Origin: Flavobacteriales bacterium
GTDB taxonomy: Bacteria > Bacteroidota > Bacteroidia > Flavobacteriales_F > PHOS-HE28
Length of the DNA stretch: 64,000 nt
Assembly (NCBI GenBank): GCA_016703005.1
Contig: JADJCX010000033.1
Span: 124,001 to 188,000, forward strand
Direction of reading: 5' to 3'
Both the position numbers and the translations under genes were made by a program. Of the stretch, positions 28,985 to 39,303 are shown one piece after another (the first letter of the stretch is position 1; every line of letters starts with the position of its first letter). The notes below the pieces were generated by a model. The model saw only the letters and a program-made list of their open reading frames with translations. It made no database searches and had not been told where the DNA came from.

Positions 28985-29617
28985 TTACTTCTTCATTCCG
29001 GCCTTCTTCTGAAGGAAAGCGGCCAATTCCTTGCCCATTTTGGCGTATGCCTCAGCGATACGTCCACCGGTATCGTAGTCGAACCCCATGGCATTGCCAC
29101 CCGGGCAATTGGCGACAACCAGTTCAGCAAGCACATTGCTGGGGTTGGCTGTTTCAACCAACGTAATGGTGCTGTTAACAGAAGCCGGAACACGGCTGAT
29201 GCCGATATATTGTAACCTGGCTCGGTGCTGGTGGTGCGGATAATGAAGGTGTATTTCGCCTCCGTTTTGTCCGTTCCACCCACCGCCACACCTATCAGCC
29301 GATCGTTGAAGAGCTCAACGAACTTCGGATGGAACATTTTCTCGCGGTTCCCCACCCAACCTTCGCGCCAAGTGTCGCCTTTGCCAGCTTCCTTTTCGTT
29401 GTATTCTTCTGCTTTTTCTCTTGGTATTTCTCATCCGGGAATCCTCCCACCATCATGCCTTCGTAAGTGAACCTCGAACTTCACTTCCTTCCTGGCCTTT
29501 CAGTACGGATAGGTCGCCGCCGATAAGCGTGGTTTTCATGGAGGGCCCCATTTGGGCCAGCACGGTCGTTCCGATCAGCAGCAATGGAAGCGCTGCCAGG
29601 GTCTTCATTATTCTCAT
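28985..29617 (-). CDS. Secreted hypothetical protein, frameshifted
   Basis: About 210 codons. MRIMKTLAALPLLLIGTTVLAQ is a clear signal peptide. The following MGPSMKTTLIGGDLSVLKGQEG, KMFHPKFVELFNDRLIGVAVGG, KTEAKYTFIIRTTSTEPGYNI and a C-terminal GKELAAFLQKKAGMKK lie in different frames separated by breaks near 29470, 29400 and 29200. No enzymatic motif seen. The gene lies between two tracts with dense indels, so its sequence is poorly reliable. Confidence 0.55.
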
Positions 29618-29865
29618 GTCCTTTTGTGTTTAGGGGTCCGAAATGTAGATGGTTGCCCGTTGTGGGCGGCGGCGCTTTTGCCAGTATCGTGCCGGAGCAG
29701 TGAAACTTGGGCGTCCGAGACTTCCACCGGATGTTGATAACGCACTTGGGATCGTTGAAAGCGGCAGGGTTCGGGAGCACTTCAACCGCCTTGCCCAACA
29801 CCACGATCCTATCTTCGGCCGGTCGCCGGGAACCCTTATGGGCATTGAAGTTCCGGCTTTGAACG

Positions 29866-31786
29866 ATGAGCGAAGTAAAGTACGACGAGGAGCATATCCG
29901 AACCCTTGATTGGAAGGAACACATCCGCCTACGGCCGGGCATGTACATCGGCAAAACTGGGTGACGGCAGCAGTTTCGATGACGGCATTTACATCCTGCT
30001 GAAGGAGGTGCTCGACAACTGCATCGACGAGTACGTGATGGGTCACGGAAAGAAGGTGGAGGTGAAGATCGAGGGCGACACGGTGAGCGTACGTGACTAC
30101 GGCCGGGGCATACCGCTGGGCAAAGTGGTCGACGTGGTGAGCAAGATCAACACCGGCGCCAAATACGATAGCAAAGCCTTCAAGAAGAGCGTGGGGTTGA
30201 ACGGCGTGGGCACCAAAGCGGTGAATGCGCTCAGCAAGACCTTCCGCGTGGAAAGCGTTCGCGAAGGGCGCATCAAGCGGGCCTTCTTCGACATGGGCCA
30301 CTTGGTGAAGGAGGAGAAGGAGCAGAAGACCGATCAGCCCAACGGCACCTTGTGAGTTCGTCCCGGACGAATCCATGTTCAAGCACTTCCAGTACCGCGA
30401 TGTGCATGTGGAGCGCTTGCTCTGGAACTACTGCTACCTGAACACGGGTCTCAGCATCCACTACAACGGCCAGCGTTTCCAGAGCAAGAACGGCTTGCTC
30501 GATTCGCTTGGTGACCAAGATGGACGGGGAGCCGCTATACTCCATCATCCACTTGAAGGGCGACGATATCGAAGTGGCCTTGACGCACGCCAACCACTAC
30601 GGCGAGGAGTACTACAGCTTCGTGAACGGCCAGCACACCACGCAGGGCGGCACACCAGGGCATTCCGCGAAGCGGTGGCCAAGACCATCCGCGACTACTA
30701 CAAGAAGGACTGGGAAGCCGGTGATATCCGCACGGGATCGTAGCGGCGGTGAGTGTGAAGATCATCGAGCCGGTTTTCGAAAGCCAGACGAAGACCAAAC
30801 TCGGCAGTCAGGAGATCGAACCCGGTGGCCAGAGCATGCGCTTCGTTCATCGGCGACTTCGTCGCGCGCGAGCTGGACAACTACCTGCACAAACACCCCG
30901 ATGTGTCCCAGGTGTTGCAGGAGCGCATCCTGCAGAGCGAACGTGAACGCAAGGAGCTATCGGGCATACGCAAGCTGGCACGCGAGCGGGCCAAGAAGAG
31001 CAGCCTTCACAACAAGAAGCTGCGCGACTGCCGCATCCATCTCACCGACGGGAAGACCGACCCGCAAACAGGAGAGCACGCTTTTCATCACCGAGGGCGA
31101 CAGCGCCAGTGGCAGCATCACCAAGAGCCGAGATGTGAACACGCAGGCCGTTTTCAGCCTCAAGGGCAAGCCGCTCAATTGCCATGGGTTGACCAAGAAG
31201 GTGGTATACGAGAACGAGGAGTTCAACTTGATCCAAGCAGCGCTCGATATCGAGGACGGTATGGATGGCCTCCGCTACAACCGGATCGTCGTTGCGACCG
31301 ATGCCGACGTGGACGGCATGCACATCCGCAACCTGCTGCTCACGTTCTTCCTCCGGTTCTTCCCCGATCTGGTGAAGAACGACCACTTGTACATCCTCAA
31401 ACACGCCGTTGTTCAGGGTGCGGAACAAGAAGGAAACGATCTACTGCTACACCGACGAGGAACGGCAGAACGCGATACATAAGCTGGGTAAGAACCCTGA
31501 GATCACCCGCTTCAAAGGGTTGGGTGAGATCAGTCCTGACGAGTTCAAGCATTTCATCGGTCCTGATATCCGCTTGGAGCCGGTGACGATCACCAAGGAC
31601 GCCGGTGTGCAGGAACTGCTCGACTTCTTCATGGGCAAGAACACGCCACAGCGCCAGGAGTTCATCATCAACAACCTGAAAGTGGAGAAGGATGTGGTGA
31701 AGGAAGAGGAACCCAAGACACCTCTGGCAGCAGCAGTAGGCCGCATGCGCGCCGCGCAGTCAACCATTGAAGAGGTGGAGGCATGA
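29866..31786 (+). CDS. parE: DNA topoisomerase IV subunit B, about eight frameshifts
   Basis: Type IIA topoisomerase ATPase subunit, about 640 codons. GHKL ATP site: LKEVLDNCIDEYV, VRDYGRGIPLGK and KKSVGLNGVGTKAVNALS; Toprim: ITEGDSASGS and ATDADVDGMHIRNLL; C-terminus ITRFKGLGEISPDEFKHFIG. Length, the C-terminal FFMGKNTPQRQEF tail and the downstream A subunit fit Bacteroidota ParE better than GyrB. Frames change near 29958, 30353, 30505, 30655, 30735, 30845, 31072 and 31425; the first two are extra bases in A and T runs, typical of homopolymer errors. The gene is essential, so the intact protein almost certainly exists. Confidence 0.88.
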
Positions 31787-32563
31787 AGTTCCCGGCACCT
31801 ACGTATCCTGCTCGAAAGAGCCTGCAGCCTGTGGCCTGCGGCTTGCGGCCCTTTGCATTCATCCTCGTATTCACGCATCTCCTCATCTCATCAGCGTCGG
31901 CACGTTCCCAGGCACCCTTCGTCTCTTCATTGATCCAGGACATGGTTCAGTTTCGTGCTCGATGACAAATACCGTATGCAACAGCGCGAGGTGACCTTGC
32001 CCGCTGGCCAGCACCGATTCCAGTTCTGGGCGCCCACACGACGCATTGTCGATACAACCTTGACGGTGCTACCAGACATCACACGCGACTTTACGTTGCG
32101 CCTGCCCTATAGCGACGAGTACAAGGTTTATCAGGAGCAGTTGCTCCGGTACCGCAACAACCGCAAACTTAACCGTCTGTTGCCCATGGCCGCTACCGGC
32201 GTGTCGGCCATCGTTAGTGTTTCCATGTTCGTGAAGTACAAGAATGCGCACGACCAGTTGGCTGAGGATGTGGATCAATACAATTCCCTGACTTCCCCAG
32301 GCGCCATATCGCGGTTGAAGAACGAGACCATGCCCGCACATCAGGCCGATTTCAACAAGGCTGAGCGGAACTTCATCATCTCCACCAGCATTACCGGCGG
32401 ACTTGCCGTGCTAACGACCTACTTGTACGTGAAGAGCGCCCGCATGAAAGTGCCGCTCTTCGAGGACAAGGAGCGTTTGAGTTCGGAAGGCCTCGCTTGG
32501 GTGCCGGGCGAGCGCGGCGGCACATGGGCCGGTGGATTCACCTTCGATCTGGTGAAGCGATGA
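31783..32563 (+). CDS. Secreted/membrane hypothetical protein (PEGA-like N-terminal region), frameshifted
   Basis: ATG 31783 overlaps the parE stop (ATGA). The first 60 residues have a hydrophobic segment (FAFILVFTHLLISSASA) but are partly built from a heptamer-period repeat (31819-31853). After a break near 31945 the frame from 31955 reads VLDDKYRMQQREVTLPAGQH and so on, like a PEGA beta domain (surface lipoprotein or sensor modules), then two hydrophobic stretches (LPMAATGVSAIVSVSMFV, IISTSITGGLAVLTTYLYV). Function unknown. Lies inside the parE-parC operon. Confidence 0.6.
31819..31853. repeat. Heptamer-period repeat, copy 1 (in coding start of the gene after parE)
   Basis: Five consecutive 7-base units of the type AGCCTGC, AGCCTGT, GGCCTGC, GGCTTGC, GGCCCTT. 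Related repeats: 39212-39275, 40331-40389, 43521-43567. Because 7 is not a multiple of 3 it is translated into different peptides in each place. Confidence 0.65.
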
Positions 32564-32998
32564 AGGCCGGTGCACACGATCATCCCTGTTCTGTTCGCAG
32601 CCTTGCTGTTCGCCGGATGCTACAAGGACGAAGTAGCCGAAGCGGACCTGACCAGCAATGCATTGGACCCTGATTACGACGGTCCGCCGATCTTGGAACT
32701 CATCTCTACCGACACGGAACTGCGCTACAACGGATTCGTGGTGATCGATACGGTCGTGGTGTTCAACATGCGTGCCCGCACGGACCTCTTCCCGTCGTTG
32801 ATCTCGTATCAGTTGGAAGGCGTGCAGACGAATGACGGTACCAGCGACATCACTGATCAGTTGGTGCCCACCACGACCGAAGCCTCAGTGGAGCACCGGC
32901 ATGTGCTGTACGGCAATACATACTGCATGGACATCAGTGTGGTCTCGGTCGGCAGCAATTCGCGGAGCTACCGGTTCTGCGGGACTGCAGTACAATAG
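32560..32998 (+). CDS. Small lipoprotein, unknown function
   Basis: About 142 aa. A lipoprotein signal ends in LLFAGC (lipobox), followed by KDEVAEADLTSNALDPDYDGPP and a beta-rich region with a C-terminal Cys (YRFCGTAV). The start is uncertain: ATG 32560 overlaps the previous stop but is out of frame with the signal peptide by one base; GTG 32570 is in frame. A single indel between them is likely. Within the parE-X-Y-parC run; 30 bp before parC. Confidence 0.6.
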
Positions 32999-33028
32999 GA
33001 CTTCAATTTTCAGGACGACAGAAGCAAG

Positions 33029-35812
33029 ATGAGCGACGAGAAAGACGAAAGTGTAGGCACGCCGGAGGAGAACCTGCCTGACGGGCAGGTAGGCGGTGCC
33101 GACGACAACGGGCATTCAACGCCCGGCCAGAAGGGAGTTCCCGGTGAAGGTGGCAGCGCCTTCAGTGTGAGCGGCATGTACCGCGAGTGGTTCTTGGACT
33201 ACGCCAGTTATGTGATCCTGGAGCGCGCCGTGCCAGCGTTGAACGACGGCCTGAAGCCGGTGCAACGCCGCATACTGCATTCCATGAAGGTGCTGGACGA
33301 TGGGCGCTACAACAAAGTGGCCAACATCATCGGCCACACCATGCAGTACCATCCGCACGGCGATGCGAGCATCGGCGATGCGTTGGTGCAACTCGGCCAG
33401 AAGGATGTGGTCATAGACCCGCAGGGGAACTGGGGCAACGTGCTCACCGGCGATTCGGCCGCTGCACCGCGGTACATAGAGGCGCGACTTTCCAAGTTCG
33501 CCCTTGAGGTGATCTTCAATCCCAAGACCACCGAATGGCAGGCCAGCTACGACGGCCGCAACAAGGAGCCGATCCACTTGCCGGTGAAGTTCCCGCTGCT
33601 GTTGGCGCAAGGCGCCGAAGGCATCGCGGTGGGCTTGAGCTGCAAGATGCTCCCGCACAATTTCCTTGAACTGTGCGATGCAAGCGTGGCCGTGCTGAAG
33701 GGCAAACGTCCGCGCTTGATGCCGGACTTCCCCACAGGTGGTTTGGCCGATTGCGAGAATTACAATGACGGTGAACGTGGAGGTCGTGTGCGTGTGCGTG
33801 CCCGCATCCGCAAGGAGGATGCAAAAACGCTTGTGATCAGCGAGATCCCCTTCGGCACTACCACTGCCAGCCTCATCGAGAGCATCATCAAGGCCAACGA
33901 CAAGGGCAAGATCAAGGTGCGCCACATCGAGGACAACACGGCCGAGAACGTGGAGATCATCGTGCACCTCGCTACCGGTGTCTCGCCGGACAACACCATC
34001 GACGCGCTATACGCCTTCACGGATTGCGAGATGAGCATCGCGCCGAACGCGTGCGTCATCGAGAACGAGAAGCCCCGCTTCCTGACGGTTTCCGAACTGC
34101 TGCGCACCAGCACAGAGAACACGCTGCGACTGCTGAAGACGGAGTTGGAGATCCGCTTGGACGAACTCGATGAGCAATGGCATTTCGCGTCGTTGGAGCG
34201 CATCTTCATCGAGAAGAAGGTCTACCGCCGCATTGAAGAAGCTGAGAGCTGGGAGGAGGTGATGGCCACCATCCACAAGGGATTGAAGCCGCACGTGAAG
34301 GACCTGCGGCGCGAAGTGACGGACGAGGATGTGGTGCGCCTCACGGAGATCAAGATCAAACGGATCAGCAAGTTCGACAGCTTCAAGGCCGATGAGCATA
34401 TCAAGGGCTTGGAGGATGCGATCGCTGTGGTAAAGGACAAGCTTGGCAACCTTATTGAGCACGCCGTTGATTGGTTCAAGGAGCTGAAGAAGAAATACGG
34501 CGCTGGCCGCGAACGCAAGACCGAGCTGCGCACCTTCGATACCATCGTGGCCACGAAAGTCGCGGTCGCCAATCGCAAGCTGTACGTGGACCGTGCCGAA
34601 GGATTCGCCGGCTGGAGCCTGCGCAACTTCGAGTTCGTGGACGAGTGCAGCGAGATCGATGACATTATCGTGTTCCGCGCCAACGGCACCATGATGGTGA
34701 CCAAGGTGGCCGACAAGAAATTCATGGGTAAGGACCTGCTGCACATCGGCGTGTGGAAGAAGGGCGACGAGCGCACCATCTACCACATGATCTATCAGGA
34801 CGGCACGCAGGGCGCCTACTTCATGAAGCGGTTCGCGGTTACCGGCATCACGCGGGACAAGGACTACGACCTGACCAAGGGTACAACGGGAAGCAAGATC
34901 ATCTACTTCACCGCGCACCCCGATGGACGGGCGGAAACGGTGCAGATCCTCCTGCGCGCAAGGTCCAACCTGCGCAAGAACAAGTTCGATGTGGACTTCG
35001 CGCAGCTGGCCGTGAAGGGCCGCAGCAGCTTGGGCAATCTGCTCACGCGCCACATGGTTCAGAAGGTGACCCAACTGCAAGTGGGAGGTAGTACCCTAGG
35101 TGCTATTCCGATCTGGTACGACGAGACCGTGCGCCGCATGAACGACACTGGCCACGGCCGTTATCTGGGCCGTTTCGCCGGGGACGACAAGCTGTTGTGC
35201 GTTACGAAGAGCGGTCACTACCTGCTGCTGCCTTATGCGCTCAGTACGCACTTCCCCGATGATGCCCTTACCGTGGTGAAGTACCGCGAAGGCCAGATCA
35301 TCAGCGCCGTTTACTTCGATGGCGAGAAGAAGCTGCACCATGTGAAGCGCTTCGAAGTGGAGCCTGCACGCGACCCGGTGCTCTTCATTACCGAACACCC
35401 CGAGAGCAAGCTGGAACTGCACAGCTTGGTGGATGCACCGCGCATGCACGTGCGCTATGACCAACGCAGTGCGCAGAAGAGCGACGAGCAAGTGGAAATC
35501 GCCAAGTTCATCGGCGTGAAGGGTGTGAAGGCCATCGGCAATCGCTTGAGCCCGTTCAAGGTGAAGGAGCTCGAACTGCTCGACCCGGTCTTCATACCGA
35601 TGACCGCTGAATTGGAAGAGCGCCAGCAGATGCTCATCTCCGAGGATGAGGTCGGGAACCTTGAGCTACCGGAGGAGGAAGACCTCGAGGAAAGTCCCAT
35701 GGCCCGGCTCAAACGTGAGCAAGCGGCACTTGCGCCCGAACCCGAGCTGCACCCCGATGATCCGCTGATCGGCAAGAAGCCGGGCAAGCAGATCAAGTTG
35801 GGGTTGGACTGA
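33029..35812 (+). CDS. parC: DNA topoisomerase IV / gyrase subunit A
   Basis: 927 aa type IIA topoisomerase A subunit. Motifs: FLDYASYVILERAVPALNDGLKPVQRRILHSM (split, residues 56-86), HPHGDASIGDALV, and the active-site Tyr149 in SAAAPRYIEARLS. A tower/coiled-coil follows and then the C-terminal beta-pinwheel blades. Bacteroidota ParC of this size pair with a nearby ParE. Intact in contrast to parE. The N-terminal ~50 residues are acidic, low-complexity and include a small palindromic insertion (33072-33090, NLPDGQVG). Confidence 0.93.
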   Translation: MSDEKDESVGTPEENLPDGQVGGADDNGHSTPGQKGVPGEGGSAFSVSGMYREWFLDYASYVILERAVPALNDGLKPVQRRILHSMKVLDDGRYNKVANIIGHTMQYHPHGDASIGDALVQLGQKDVVIDPQGNWGNVLTGDSAAAPRYIEARLSKFALEVIFNPKTTEWQASYDGRNKEPIHLPVKFPLLLAQGAEGIAVGLSCKMLPHNFLELCDASVAVLKGKRPRLMPDFPTGGLADCENYNDGERGGRVRVRARIRKEDAKTLVISEIPFGTTTASLIESIIKANDKGKIKVRHIEDNTAENVEIIVHLATGVSPDNTIDALYAFTDCEMSIAPNACVIENEKPRFLTVSELLRTSTENTLRLLKTELEIRLDELDEQWHFASLERIFIEKKVYRRIEEAESWEEVMATIHKGLKPHVKDLRREVTDEDVVRLTEIKIKRISKFDSFKADEHIKGLEDAIAVVKDKLGNLIEHAVDWFKELKKKYGAGRERKTELRTFDTIVATKVAVANRKLYVDRAEGFAGWSLRNFEFVDECSEIDDIIVFRANGTMMVTKVADKKFMGKDLLHIGVWKKGDERTIYHMIYQDGTQGAYFMKRFAVTGITRDKDYDLTKGTTGSKIIYFTAHPDGRAETVQILLRARSNLRKNKFDVDFAQLAVKGRSSLGNLLTRHMVQKVTQLQVGGSTLGAIPIWYDETVRRMNDTGHGRYLGRFAGDDKLLCVTKSGHYLLLPYALSTHFPDDALTVVKYREGQIISAVYFDGEKKLHHVKRFEVEPARDPVLFITEHPESKLELHSLVDAPRMHVRYDQRSAQKSDEQVEIAKFIGVKGVKAIGNRLSPFKVKELELLDPVFIPMTAELEERQQMLISEDEVGNLELPEEEDLEESPMARLKREQAALAPEPELHPDDPLIGKKPGKQIKLGLD
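33072..33090. repeat. Short hairpin palindrome inside parC N-terminus
   Basis: ACCTGCC, five-base loop, GGCAGGT. This perfect 7-bp stem encodes LPDGQV and sits in the non-conserved N-terminal extension of ParC. Confidence 0.55.
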
Positions 35813-36050
35813 ACGCCGGACCCTGACGTGACTGAACGCCCTTCGGGAGTAGCTGTCGGCCGTCCGCTTCGTGTTCTCAAGTTCCGGTCGTTCGGCTTTC
35901 GTAGGTGAAGTGGCACTCACACGAGCAAGCACTTCCACAGATCGTGCACGGCGAACCCCTTCCGCTGGACAGGACACTAAGTATTGGCGCTTGATTACGA
36001 CTTGGCGCGACATGTGGCAATGGATACCCTGAACCAAAACGAGAATATTC

Positions 36051-36476
36051 ATGACCACTACGATCACCCGGAGCATGATCGCGCTTGTCGCTATTACCGG
36101 ACTAATGGGCTGCAAGAAGTACGACGACGGCCCGACCTTCAGCCTGCGCAGCCGTGAGGAGCGCATCTCCAATACGTGGCGCATTGATCGCGCCATGAAC
36201 GGTAGCGATGACGTGACTTCGGCTTTCGACCAGTACGAACTGCGGCTGACGAAGGACCACGACGCTTCGCTTACCGCCACCTATACGCTGTTCGGAACGG
36301 ACTTTTCGTTCACGACGAGCGGAACGTGGAGCTTCGAGAACAAGGATGAAGACCTGCGCCTTGATTTTGAGGATGGCGATGCCGATGAGACCTACCAGAT
36401 CCTGCGCTTGAAGGAAACCGAACTGTGGCTGCGCGAGAAAGGTGGTGACTTGGAACTGCAGTTGGTTCCGCAGTGA
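36051..36476 (+). CDS. Small lipoprotein (lipocalin-like), unknown function
   Basis: 141 aa. Lipobox LMGCKK at the start, then beta-rich sequence RISNTWRIDRAMNGSDDVTSAFDQYELRLTKD broken into strands, FTTSGTWSFENKDEDLRLDFEDG, ending in LRLKETELWLREKGGDLELQL. The Trp-containing strand pattern is that of small Bacteroidota lipocalin-like/DUF lipoproteins. Probably outer-membrane attached. Convergent with the lipid kinase: its stop abuts position 36477. Confidence 0.7.
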   Translation: MTTTITRSMIALVAITGLMGCKKYDDGPTFSLRSREERISNTWRIDRAMNGSDDVTSAFDQYELRLTKDHDASLTATYTLFGTDFSFTTSGTWSFENKDEDLRLDFEDGDADETYQILRLKETELWLREKGGDLELQLVPQ

Positions 36477-37340
36477 TCAACGCACCACCCACAGCTTCTT
36501 CGCCTCCAACCTGAAGCGCACCTCTTTCCCGACTTCCACCGGCTCACCGTCCATGTGCGCGATCACATCGGGTTGTCGCACCACCGCACTGCTGGTAACG
36601 ATGGAGCGAATGTGCGGACTGCGCTGGGCGCCACCGGTGTAGATATCGTAAAAGGCGCGCACCAAGCCGAGCAGTCCGGGCTTGCGCACAACCTGTAGCT
36701 CGGCGAAGCCATCGTCAGGCGCGGAGCCGGGGCTGATGATGGCACCGTTGCCGAACTCGCGCGTATTGGCGAAGACAAGCATCAGCACGTTCTCCTGTAC
36801 GACCGTGCCGTTCGCCTCCACCGTAATGGACATTGGCTTGGCACTTAGGATCTGTTGCAGGATGATGCGCATGTAGCCCCAGAGCCCGCGGCTCTTGCTC
36901 TTGTCGAACTCCCAGCTCACGCGCGCATCGAAACCGATTCCTGCAGTGCCGATGAACGCCATGTCGTTGAGGTAGCACACGTCCATTGGTGCAGCGGTGC
37001 CGGTAAGCGCGATGCGCAATGCGGCTTCCGGTTTCAACGGTAACTTCAGTGAACGGGCATAGCCGTTGCCACTGCCCATAGGCACAATGCCTAGCGGTGT
37101 CGTTGTACCGATCAGTCCGCGCGCCACGGCGTTCAACGTGCCATCGCCACCGGCGAAGACCACGCGCTCGTGCCCAAGCTGCGATGCCTCGCGCGCCAGA
37201 TCCGTTCCGTGGCCGATGCCTTCAATGAGCTTCACCTCCAGTTGGATGCCCAGTTCCGCGGCCATGCGTTCGGCCGTTGCAATGATGCCCGGCGCCTTGC
37301 GTTTACCCGAGCGCGGATTGATGATGAGCGTGGCTTTCAT
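36477..37340 (-). CDS. Diacylglycerol kinase-family lipid kinase
   Basis: 287 aa soluble kinase of the DagK/YegS family: LIINPRSG, VVFAGGDGTLNAVARGL (ATP/catalytic loop) and PMGSGNGYARSL. It phosphorylates a diacylglycerol, ceramide or other lipid. ATG 37340 overlaps the stop of the LtaS-like gene (37337-37340, ATGA), so both are made from one transcript and may work on related lipids or phosphoglycerol headgroups. Confidence 0.9.
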   Translation of the reverse strand: MKATLIINPRSGKRKAPGIIATAERMAAELGIQLEVKLIEGIGHGTDLAREASQLGHERVVFAGGDGTLNAVARGLIGTTTPLGIVPMGSGNGYARSLKLPLKPEAALRIALTGTAAPMDVCYLNDMAFIGTAGIGFDARVSWEFDKSKSRGLWGYMRIILQQILSAKPMSITVEANGTVVQENVLMLVFANTREFGNGAIISPGSAPDDGFAELQVVRKPGLLGLVRAFYDIYTGGAQRSPHIRSIVTSSAVVRQPDVIAHMDGEPVEVGKEVRFRLEAKKLWVVR

Positions 37341-39187
37341 TTCACCACGAGTTGGTTGCGCAGCAAGTGGTTGTTGAACTGCTGCACGGCTGCCATCAAT
37401 TGCTTTTCCAATAACGCTGCGCGCACTGTGGACGATGGGTTCTTCGCTCCGCCGAGATCGTGCGAAGCGAACCGTTGTGCCCCTTCCTGGTCGATGATCA
37501 GATAGGCGCCCGTGGTATGCGTGGCCGTGCACGCCATGCGATCATCACGTAACGCGCTGCTGCCGAAACTGAAGAACGGATCGCCATGACCGATCACATC
37601 GAGCACCGTCGGTACGATATCGATGTGTTGCGTGATGCGTGCCACCTGCATGGGTGTTACGGCCGAAGGCATGTAGTACAGAAGCGGCACCCAGTAGTCG
37701 GTTGCTTCGGTGTAGTGCTGGCCGTTGCGGTCGATGTCGGCCGTATGGTCGGCGGTGATGACGAAGAGCGTATTGCTGAACCACGGTTGCGAACTGGCCG
37801 TGACGAAGAACTGCCGCAGCGCATCGTCGGTGTATTGAAGTGTGCGATGGATGGGCTGCGGGCCGCGGAACCGCGCGGCGTCATCTGGTTTCAGCTCGTA
37901 GGGATGGTGCGACGACAGCGTGAACACACAGCTCATGAACGGCTGTTGTTCTTTGGACAGGTCGCGGGCGTAGAACTGCAGGAAGGGCTGGTCCCAGATG
38001 CCCCAGTGCCCGTCGTTGTCCTGTTGGTCAGGGTATTCGTTCTGCCCCACGTAGCGCGCGAAACCCGCGCTCTTCGCGAAACCATCGAAGCCCATGGTGC
38101 CGTTGCGGCCGCCATGGTAGAAGCTGGTGGCGTAGCCCTTGGCGGCAAGCACATTGGCAATGGACGTGAACGGCGTTTGCGCGTAGTTGCTGGTGATGAA
38201 CGCTTCGTCCATCAGCTCCGGAATGCTGGCCGTGATGGCAGGTATGCCATCGATGCTGCGGCGTCCGTTCGCATAAGCCTTGGTGAAGTTCAAGCTCCGG
38301 ACCATCAGTGAATCGAGGAAGGGCATGTAGCCTTCGGCACCCGTGAGCGTTGCGCTGTACGCTGCGCTGAAACTCTCGAGGATGATGAATACGACGTTCG
38401 GGCGCTGCGCAGCAACCACGATCGGCGTAGGCGTGTGTTTCCGGTCGTTGTATTGGTGTACCACTGGCCACAATCTGTCCGCTTCTGCTTGGCTCATGTA
38501 CTTCTTCTCCTCGATCACCGGCTTGCCCATGCTCATCATCATGGTGAAGGGCGTGTTCAACACCACGGGGAAGTATGCGGGCGGGGCGTAGTTGCTCGCG
38601 CTGAGGACGCCCAGCGGCATCAATTGCAAACCACCGCGGCTCGCGATCACGATCAATGCGATCGCCACCGCCCGCCACGCCAGCCGTCGCCAGAGTTTGG
38701 GCCCATCCTCCGTCATGAAGCGCGCGGCCCAGCGGTAGCCCACTTCGGCCATTGCGATACACGCGAAGAATATCAGCACCACGTACCAGTAGTCGCGCGC
38801 GAAGGCAGGGGCGAGGTGGGCAGTATCGCTGCCTGTGGTCATGATGCTGAACAGGTCAGCGGTGCTGCGCTTCAACGTGAAATGGTAGTACGCGAGGTCG
38901 ACGCTGTTGAAGAAGAAGCCGACGCCGTTCACCAGATGGAAGACCACCTTCTGCACGGTGCCGAACCAGCCGCTCGCATCGGGCTTCACTAGGAACAGCA
39001 CGGCCCACAGCATGTTCATCCACGCCAGTGCGCTGAGGTCGAACCGCACGCCGCCGAGGAAGGCCACCAGCGGTGTGTGCGGGAACGCGTCGTGGTTAAG
39101 CAGCACGAACAGCACGCGCAACACCGAGTACAACAGCACCACTACACCCAGACGTGCGAGCAGTACAGTAAGCGGGCCCCGGAACAT
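37337..39187 (-). CDS. LTA synthase-like sulfatase-family membrane enzyme
   Basis: 616 aa. Five N-terminal membrane helices (VVVLLYSVLRVLFVLL and further) precede a periplasmic alkaline-phosphatase-fold domain: NVVFIILESFSAAY (metal-binding), ANGRRSIDGIPAI (probable nucleophile Ser/Thr region), ADHTADI (metal-binding Asp-His). Relatives transfer phosphoglycerol or phosphoethanolamine to envelope lipids or sugars. Upstream in-frame residues before ATG 39187 come from repeat-rich DNA and are not included. Coupled to the lipid kinase. Confidence 0.85.
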   Translation of the reverse strand: MFRGPLTVLLARLGVVVLLYSVLRVLFVLLNHDAFPHTPLVAFLGGVRFDLSALAWMNMLWAVLFLVKPDASGWFGTVQKVVFHLVNGVGFFFNSVDLAYYHFTLKRSTADLFSIMTTGSDTAHLAPAFARDYWYVVLIFFACIAMAEVGYRWAARFMTEDGPKLWRRLAWRAVAIALIVIASRGGLQLMPLGVLSASNYAPPAYFPVVLNTPFTMMMSMGKPVIEEKKYMSQAEADRLWPVVHQYNDRKHTPTPIVVAAQRPNVVFIILESFSAAYSATLTGAEGYMPFLDSLMVRSLNFTKAYANGRRSIDGIPAITASIPELMDEAFITSNYAQTPFTSIANVLAAKGYATSFYHGGRNGTMGFDGFAKSAGFARYVGQNEYPDQQDNDGHWGIWDQPFLQFYARDLSKEQQPFMSCVFTLSSHHPYELKPDDAARFRGPQPIHRTLQYTDDALRQFFVTASSQPWFSNTLFVITADHTADIDRNGQHYTEATDYWVPLLYYMPSAVTPMQVARITQHIDIVPTVLDVIGHGDPFFSFGSSALRDDRMACTATHTTGAYLIIDQEGAQRFASHDLGGAKNPSSTVRAALLEKQLMAAVQQFNNHLLRNQLVVK

Positions 39188-39211
39188 GAGGGGCGAAGAT
39201 GGGGGGAGAGG

Positions 39212-39275
39212 GGCTTTGAGCCGCCAGCTTTTGAAATGCGGGCTTCGAGCCTCGAGCCGCGAGCTTCGAGCTTTG
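39212..39275. repeat. Heptamer-period repeat, copy 2
   Basis: About nine units such as GGCTTTG, AGCCGCC, AGCTTTT, AGCCTCG, AGCCGCG, AGCTTCG. Upstream of the LtaS-like gene. Shares a core AGCTTTTGNAATGCGG with the copy at 40331-40389. Confidence 0.65.
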
Positions 39276-39303
39276 CAGTGCATGCCGTTGGCCTTCGCCG
39301 AAT

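Noticed and set aside
29866..31786. True pseudogenisation of parE
   Set aside because: Gene is essential; the breaks are single-base indels (two in homopolymer runs) and the conserved motifs are all present, so sequence error is far more likely.
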